This document shows, one piece after another, positions 56,678 through 64,000 of a DNA stretch of 64,000 nt. Source of the stretch: Phoronis australis (Eukaryota > Phoronida > Phoronidae); contig NMRA01000432.1 in the NCBI GenBank assembly GCA_002633005.1, positions 192,070 to 256,069 on the forward strand. The letters run 5' to 3'. The position numbers were made by a program, and so were the translations under genes. Every line of letters begins with the position of its first letter. Positions within the stretch are counted from its first letter, which is position 1. Below the pieces are notes generated by a model. That model saw nothing but the letters and a program-made list of their open reading frames with translations, made no database searches and was not told the origin of the DNA.

Positions 56678-59192
56678 CTCATCTAATATCAGTTGCCTCT
56701 AATGAATTGTCTTCCATGTTTGCCACAGTAATCTTGTGTTTCATAACTTGACTTTCATTAGCGAGACCTACCATTCTTGGAAAATTTTCAGTTTCATTTC
56801 AAACAATTTAATAAATCGGTTTATTTGAAAAATAGATGATGTGAGATTTCACTTGCACATTACTGGTTAGGTGATAAAATAATGCAAGGCCAAAATAACG
56901 TATTTATTCCTGTTCTGTGTTCTTTCTGAAACTGATCAATTGATGCAGTGATGTGCGGGGTTCTCTCCTGTTGCAAGTGAGGGCACGTGTACCTGAAGTA
57001 AGAGATTCACTGATTTTGGTATCCAAATGCATACATTTTCACTGATTAAGGTATAGAAATGGGTCATTTGTTTAAGTTAAGTGTGGCAATGGGCGTAACA
57101 TAATAGTTTTGGTGTTTGTTGAGTCTTTCATACTAACGTTGACGTGTTGATGTTTTGGGGAGTTGTGGCCGGTATGAACGCTTAATTTCGATCAGTTAAT
57201 TTCACAGTAAAGATGGATTTAAGAGCGGAGCGTCAACGCTGCGGTGCTGTATTAACGGTCAACTTCGGTCCCATCGAAGTTATCGCCAGGTGCCATTGTT
57301 ATTGTCAACAAGTGCAGGGTAGTGCCGTCGCTAATAGTTGCTTATGTACTAGTAATTACCAATCAATTTAAAATTAAGTTTTATGTCAATTACCACCTGT
57401 AAATGTATCCAAATTGTCACATTAAAAAATCTTAGCTTGCAACCTTGCGATTACTTCGATGATAACATTGTCACCTACCGATCACTTTGAAGTCAGTTAA
57501 CTACCAAAGCCAGTGTGAACAGTTTACTTAACTTCGCAGTTTACGTCGACGCTTCGCTCAGTCCGGCGTTAAGTCGGTATGAAAAGGCCTAATATGGTGG
57601 GCTTTTTTACAATTCCTAGGAATATGCATGGGTCATCTTTTGATCTCATGGAAGCACACTTATTCCCATTTTTTTCTGAAAAACTGCCATTGGAGTGATG
57701 TTCAAAAAAGAAACTCACCTAAAGCCACTTGAAAGCAGTTGTGGTCCTTCAATTCTTTTACCCATGTCACCTGATGCCCTGTTGAAATGAATCACGATTC
57801 TTTTTTTCTATCTAGTGCCACTTATCAGCTTACATCCCGTCTACACAAAGACTTACCCAGAACAATTTGTGCTAGAGCATCTTTGCCTGCTTTAAGCGCA
57901 GCGCCAGGGACTCATCTAGCAGCCGTCCTGGCCATCCTTGGGACGGCCCTTTTAAAAAAATGATGGCTTTGGACGCTGCTTCAGCTCCCATACAAACATA
58001 TCCGATAACTAGCGTAAGGTGGAAGTTGTCAATCTGTGCATGACAATGAACAGCTGATGCAACTACAACACGAAGTTACTCTTACCTTGCCCCAGGTTTG
58101 CAGCCACACAGTGATTAGAAGTGTTACAAGTCACCACAGAACAAGTTACCCTACCTTGATATGGTGGAGAAAGTTGTCACAAGTGGGGCCAGTTGCACTA
58201 GTCTAAACTGCATCTGTACAGCCCCCAAACCTAGCAACAACCCTTCCAGGATTACGTATGTACGTAACTTGTTGTAGGGCAAGTCTGTCTGTGGACATCA
58301 CTTTAGCGGCGCAGGTTCAGACCAGGACCAAATTCTATTTTTAAGCCTCAAGGAATGATTTGAGGAGTTCTATGGTGATGTTGTTTTGATTGAACTTTAT
58401 TTCATCAGTTGAATACTTATCAGTATTGCGTGTTGTGCCATTGTGTTTGCAAATTGGTACCAAGATGTTCGCACTGCAGATGTCCTAAGTCACTTATGGC
58501 TTAAAAACATTCTCCCATTATGGCTACTGCCATATGTCGAAGAACCTCCTCCATTGCACGCTGGAGTTTTCTCTAGGCATGCGCATCTTTAGATAAGTCC
58601 AGTGGGCATAGATGAGGAATATTTTTTACAGGTATCCGATTCCGATATGACCATGGCATACATCTGCAAAAACATGGATAAGTGAATCATGGAACTCTGT
58701 TCTCAATTTCACAGGAAATAGATATCAGAACTGTGACGCCTAAAGTTAACTCCTTTCTACCTGAAGCTGCATGCCGACAACAGAATTGAAAATTCGTCAA
58801 TTCCAAATTTACTACAATATTGATGTATGTCAGTTTACAGTTATGTTGGCCACTTCCAAATATACACGCAAGTGCATATTTGGATTTGACATTGAGCCTT
58901 TAAATTCATATTTTCCGAATTTTGTACCTAGTCTGCTGAAAAAACCAGTATAATTCCATTGAGTTTTTTGCTGCGATGCGTTTATTGACTTAGTACACTA
59001 AGTTTGCTAGATCATGTTGTTCAAAACTCTAACAGGAATTTTCATTGCACTTTTGAAAATAAGTTACAGGGTATCCAACCTTGATGAATGACAGTTTGAA
59101 TTCTGTTTTTAATTTGGGTACTTAACTCAGTATGGTTTCTGTCAAGTGGTCCTTTTCACATTCCTGCTATTCTGAACAAGTGGAATGAAATT

Positions 59193-59525
59193 GTGGATGA
59201 GTTGTCAATGTGCTTCGGGACAAAAGCTGTTGAAATTGTCCTGGTGAGGATCTTTATGAACAGTCTGTTGAGACAGAGACTCCTGTTGGTGATTCTGGTT
59301 ACTGCTTGCATTAGTTATGCAATGATTGATCACTCTTTGTCTTGTCCTGTTTGCAAGGAGTCTGCTTTAATTATTCAACATTTAATGGCATTCTGTGCAA
59401 AAAATGTGTTTGATGTTATGAAGGATCTTGTTTCATTAAACAGTAATCTGCTGATTATGTCAAGACCGTTGATATTTAGATTCTGTGGCAGCAGTACATG
59501 CCTCTCAGATGTTAGCAAAGAATGA
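59193..59525 (+). pseudogene. Possible second LINE C-terminal fragment
   Basis: 110-codon plus-strand frame with SLSCPVCKESALIIQHLMAF then C, resembling the CPxC...H...C finger near LINE ORF2 ends. No other retrotransposon feature is seen, so chance cannot be excluded. Confidence 0.25.
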
Positions 59526-61437
59526 TATTCAGTTATAAGTATCCATGACATACTGAACTCTTCACGCATAGTTGCTTTTTACTTTATATTAAAAATTTAA
59601 TCCAATCTGATGCCTTCAGACTCAACTAATTTAGGTCGAGCTACTAGAATTTGAAGTTTGCTTTGTTGTTTTCTTTTGGTTGAATGAGATTTTTGGTCCT
59701 CTTTGATAAATATCAGTTACAAACTTGAATTTTCTGTTCTGACGTGAGGGCAATCTCTGACAGCCTCTGTTCTGTGCTGTGGAACAAATTTTTACAAAAG
59801 AAACTCCAATCATGCTGGCTCATGCTTAACTTTTTGCTGCAGGTTGAAGAACAAATTTTGCATGGATGTGTTTTTTTTTAAACTGTGGTCCTTATCTGTG
59901 GTTTATTCCTAAGTGCCAATCAAACAGTGACCACATTGATAAGTTAAACATTTCCACTACCATAACACTACCCTGAAGTATCAACTTGACATATACACAA
60001 CTTAACATGTGCTGTCCATGTTGTCATCTGATTAAGACTCAGTGTAATGAGAAACGCACCAAATATGTGCCAAGCCATTATCAATGTTAGAGACACTCTG
60101 ACATGTTCAAGTTTCCATATTTTTGAACTGTTTAGTGATGGCGCTTAAGGCACATGACTTGGAAAATTATGACATATTAACAGCATGTATTCCTTTACAG
60201 AAAATTCAAATTTGACAGGAATTGGAAAATTCATACATGTAAGTCCATGGCCACACCCTGGGAGGTTGCATGCTAAGTCTTGCGTTCAAATGGTGTCCAG
60301 AGTCCAAAATGTCCTAGTATGCTTCAGAAATAATTCCCAAAAGTTCAAACAAGTTGCACAGATTTTCAAACTCGTTGCAAGTAAGCCAAACTCATCCAAA
60401 CTTAATTCAAACTCGTCTGGTCTGCTGCGGCGAGTCAAAACAGATTGTGGATAATACTGATTGATAACTAACTCTTAGTGTGGAAATAAAACTTTGCTTG
60501 CACATTCTGCCAATATTGTGTGACCAAAGGTGGCGGGCTTTTTTTGTTGAAGAAAACTCGTCTCATCAGTTTTCTTTCTTTTGTCATATTGGCAGGACAT
60601 GGTTCTTGTTTCTCAAATCTAACTGTTGCCATGATGACATCATTAGTGGAAGCATGTCCTCCCTAATACAGCAGTCTCCTGTGACCTGTGGTGACCTAAC
60701 TTATCAATTGTCATCTGGTTGAGTGATTTGGTGTCATTAATTGTATGACCTCATAGACTCTGGCATAGCGACCTGTGCTCAGGAAGTCTTTACCAAGTCA
60801 TTAGGAGGTGAAAATGCTTTTGGTGGGATTGGTTTTCATCAATCATGCCATTGTCTCAAGGATTCTTGATGAAATATTTGCCAACGCTTATCTATTCTGA
60901 TTTTCTGTGCTACACATCTCTTGTGATTCATAAGGCAGACTTAGGATTTCTCTTCCATGTGGGTGTGGCGCTAAACAATGAGTTCATGTGTTACACTTGT
61001 AAGGGATAATATCCTAGTGACTTGCAAGATCTTTCCGAACCCTCACTCGAAACATTATTGGATGCATCTTTGTTTTTGTTTCCCTCATACAAGCAACTAA
61101 ACCAAAATCCAGTCATCTAGAGTCGCCGCTATCAGGAAATAACTATATGCTAGGAATTGTTCGTCAAGATCACTGGGAACACTCTACATGCAACTCTTTA
61201 GCATTGTAAGAGCACGAAACCATCATTTGCTTGATGTGAATGATGTGTCGAGATGAGAGAGACTAAGTGCAATTTCATTCAATTATGGACATTTCGAAAC
61301 GTTGAACATTTTCATGCGAGTCGTTTGATCATCTCACCACAGAATAGTGGCAGTGTGACAGCATGCTGGGCATAAAGAATTTTAATAAAAAATGTTAAGA
61401 AATGGGAGTACATTAAATCTTCGTACTTGAGCACAAA

Positions 61438-61660
61438 GCGCTAGATACCAACTATTCTTTGCCTCCTTGTGACAAGATGTGCAGTGCTCACAAAGCGCTA
61501 GATACTAACTATTCTTTGCCTCCTTGTGACAAGATGTGCAGTGCTCACAAAGCGCTAGATACTAACTATTCTTTGCCTCCTTGTGACAACATGTGCAGTG
61601 CTCACAAAGCGCTAGATACTAACTATTCTTTGCCTCCTTGTGACAAGATGTGCAGTGCTA
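61438..61660 (+). repeat. 57-bp tandem repeat, four copies
   Basis: Units start at 61438, 61495, 61552 and 61609, nearly identical. Because 57 is a multiple of three, a 73-codon frame stays open across them with a 19-residue period (LPPCDKMCSAHKALDTNYS). Confidence 0.95.
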
Positions 61661-62379
61661 GAAAAGTCCAATGGCAATAGCAAATGTGGAAATGACGATA
61701 AGATATTCCAGCGTGTCGCCAAATGCCGATAAAAATATCTATTAACATCAGATTTTCCCCAACAAATGTTCTTATTAGTCTTTCATGAATAAATTTACAA
61801 GATTTTACTGTTCTGTCTTGCGGATTTAAGTGTGTAGTGTGCAGGTGATCAATGACCATGCAGCACTTTATTTGGATTGCAGCTCTAACATTAATTGTCA
61901 CATGGCTCAGTAGCACTCTGCACATGCAAGCTTCACGTGTTGCAGAGGTTACATACCCGTAGCATGAGTAGAACTGCGTGCATGCAAGCTGTCAAGTTTC
62001 GAGTCATAGTGTAGTTCAGTAGTTGTTTGTTTGATGAAGTGTATGTTTGAAAAACTAATTCAGATTTTTTTGTGTTTGGGATGTTTATGTTCGAGTCTGC
62101 GACTTTACAAATTGTCATTGTAAGGTTTAAGGGTGGTTGTTTTATCTTGACCGCCTGTGACCGCTCAATGTTGCCGTTGCATAAAACATGCTGCATTTCG
62201 TCATTTGTTAAGTTGCTGTTTTGACGAACACTTTTAAATGAGTCATTGCCATGTGGCAAAACCAAGGGATATGGACTTTTTGAGCACTGACCTATTTCAA
62301 TATGTCACTGCTTTATAGTTGACCTGTTTTCACAATATAGATGTGTGCCAGAGAATACAATGAACCATTATGCTGTCAT

Positions 62380-62620
62380 CCCTGTCCGTCCAGCGTCTGT
62401 CTGGTGTCCATTCGCCATCTGTCCAGCAATCTCTGCTGTACTTCCAAAATTGTTCATGAAATTTTGCAGCTGTGTTCCTTTTGTGCATGTTCAAATTTTC
62501 AGATTGTTCTAAATGCTGGTGTGTCACCTAGTGGCAACTTAATTTTTTCCGTTTCCTGTGTCTTAGAAATTCCCTGAAGTGCACATGAATGGGATTCATC
62601 CAGTAGATGGCGTTAGTTCA
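62380..62620 (+). repeat. CCTAGTGGC interspersed repeat copy
   Basis: Shares 'gtccgtcc', 'ttcatgaaattttgc' and 'gtgtcacctagtggcaactt' with the array at 7600-8475, in the same orientation relative to the plus strand. Confidence 0.6.
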
Positions 62621-62718
62621 TTCTTAAGCGGATCGGGATAATTGATTCCTAACTTCAGTGCAAACTGGCTGAGTATGTGCATATCTTCAAATGCTTCCAA
62701 TTTTTCCACATTCTGTTT

Positions 62719-63083
62719 CACGGGTGAGAAACAACATGACCGCCGGTCCTCTTAAATCGGACCGCCTCACCCAAAACAGGACCTCCGGGGATCAAATGGG
62801 ACCGTCGCACCAGAAAATGGGACTGACCCACCTAAAAACATGACCGCCCCACCAGAAAACAGGACCGCCAGGGACTGAACATGACCGCCGGAAATTGAAA
62901 CCGCATATTGTCCGGTGGTCATGTTCAGTCCCCGGCGGTCCTGTTTTGTGGTGGGGCGGTCATGTTTTTAGGTGCGTCAGTCCCATTTTCTGGTGTGACG
63001 ATCCCATTTGATTCCCGGAGGTCCTGTTTTGGGCGAGTCAGTCCGATTTAGAGGACCGACGGTCATGTTGTTTCTTACCCGTG
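62719..63083. mobile_element. Foldback element copy 2, compact 365 bp
   Basis: Arms 62719-62892 and 62911-63083 are inverted copies around an 18-base spacer. The ends are CACGGGTGAGAAACAACATG and its near complement ending ACCCGTG. TGTTT flanks both sides (62714-62718, 63084-63088) as a five-base target duplication. Same family as 41098-43008. Confidence 0.88.
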
Positions 63084-64000
63084 TGTTTGGCATCAGCAGT
63101 AGGCCTGTATGTTTATGAAGTTTCTGTGTTCGAGTATTATTCAAAATTGCTTGCCGTCTGCAACGATGAATTATAAATCTAATTTGAAATGTTCAAGACT
63201 GCTTTTCGGACACGATATATAGATATTGCCAGTTTAGTCAGAAGTGCTGATTTGTTTTCTACCTGTCTTCCATAGGGTGGGATCTGCGTACTTTCATTGT
63301 GAATCAACAATATATCATGTGTACCCGATACATCAGTCTATGAGCAGCCCTGATCCACCTGATGCACCTGTCTTGGTTTTTCCATTATTAAACTTGCTGT
63401 GGGAATGGCCTTGGGTGGCAAAGGTAAATCTCAGATGATGATGAGAGACATACAGTGGCAATGTGGCTCAGCAGTCCAGTCCTGAATAAAGGTTTCTATG
63501 GAGCCTATGGTCTAAGATGTCTAGGAGACAGAGTAATTTTATCTGTTCCCCCTGATAACCTTGCAGTTCAGTCTCTTTGGCTGTTGATGACTGTTTTCAC
63601 TCAACCTCGTGTCTTGTTGTATGAGGTGGTTGTGTGGCTACATTCCGGGGTTGTTGGGGGCCTTTTGCTGTATAGATTATTTAATTTAAACTTAACAGAT
63701 TATTCTCCAGTCCCATTCAACAAGTCATTGCTTCATAAAAAATCCCATTGTGTTCAAAATGGCTTACAGTCATGGTTTAGTCACCTCTAGTCTATATTTC
63801 ACATACCTTATTCCTAGCATTTGTTATGTTACATAACACCTCTTGGTGTTTTATATATGCCTTTCTCATAAACTTATGCATGACTAACATTCCAATCCCA
63901 GAAGGAGGCTTGTACTGTTTAGTCTACAGGAAGTTGTGTGCTGTCAGTGATTCTCTACATGAACATGAACAATGGCACACTGTTGTGTCCCTTGCTGCAC

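Larger units (their letters stand above)
48796..64000 (+). other. FMNL: FMNL intron 1, at least 15.2 kb
   Basis: I searched for the expected next exon (MNLPPDK...YDNEKKW...QERFQVK) and did not find it, so the intron runs past the window end. It contains the repeats and mobile elements listed below. Open frames at 48887, 52077, 53724, 60185, 63244 and 63455 have no splice support or recognisable homology and are treated as chance. Confidence 0.7.

Noticed and set aside
57150-57600. Possible TIR pair around 'cggtatgaa' near 57170 and 57575
   Set aside because: The shared word is in direct, not inverted, orientation and does not extend.

Overview
This is animal nuclear DNA: three genes interrupted by GT-AG introns, AT-rich and dense in non-autonomous transposons, tandem repeats and palindromes. 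There is no bacterial-style operon, CRISPR array, rRNA or tRNA gene that I can see. The protein sequences and intron-rich structure suggest an invertebrate metazoan, most likely a marine bilaterian such as a lancelet, hemichordate, echinoderm or mollusc. The species cannot be fixed from sequence alone.

Layout. (1) 78-14373, plus strand: the last seven coding exons of a type II phosphatidylinositol-5-phosphate 4-kinase (PIP4K2). The N-terminal exons lie left of the window. Its introns hold a self-nested insertion with an LTR-like, heat-shock-element-bearing segment (intron 1), two terminal-inverted-repeat (TIR) elements (intron 2), a triplicated splice donor (exon 4/intron 4), and in intron 6 a 3.2 kb inverted-repeat-bounded element carrying a decayed cysteine-rich gene, plus a 360 bp foldback. 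(2) 14374-31990: about 17.6 kb intergenic, with no gene I can recognise but many TIR elements and minisatellites. (3) 48038-31991, minus strand: a complete ten-exon gene for Dbf4, the regulatory subunit of the Cdc7 kinase. The predicted protein is 1524 residues: motifs N, M and C in the first 364, then one giant exon encoding a 1160-residue basic, Ser/Thr-rich tail. One of its exons appears twice, identically, beside an assembly 'n'. (4) 48039-48672: a divergent promoter with an inverted pair of E2F-type sites. (5) 48673-64000, plus strand: first coding exon of a formin-like (FMNL) gene with an N-myristoylation signal, followed by at least 15.2 kb of first intron filled with repeats.

The three genes act in different processes (PI5P/PI(4,5)P2 signalling, DNA replication initiation, actin assembly). 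Their grouping looks like retained ancestral linkage, since the human relatives sit on the Hox-paralogon chromosomes.

The most unusual items are: the TIR-bounded element with a CXC-type gene remnant (8476-11638); the Dbf4 tail exon, whose reading frame starts with its own ATG upstream of the splice acceptor while the upstream half can end at a stop lying across the donor; two genes whose 5' splice sites are embedded in tandem repeats; a foldback transposon family built from short repeated words with 5 bp target duplications; and a heat-shock-element cluster in an LTR-like insert. Exon boundaries were derived by hand from reading frame, splice sites and remembered family sequence. No alignment or database search was run.
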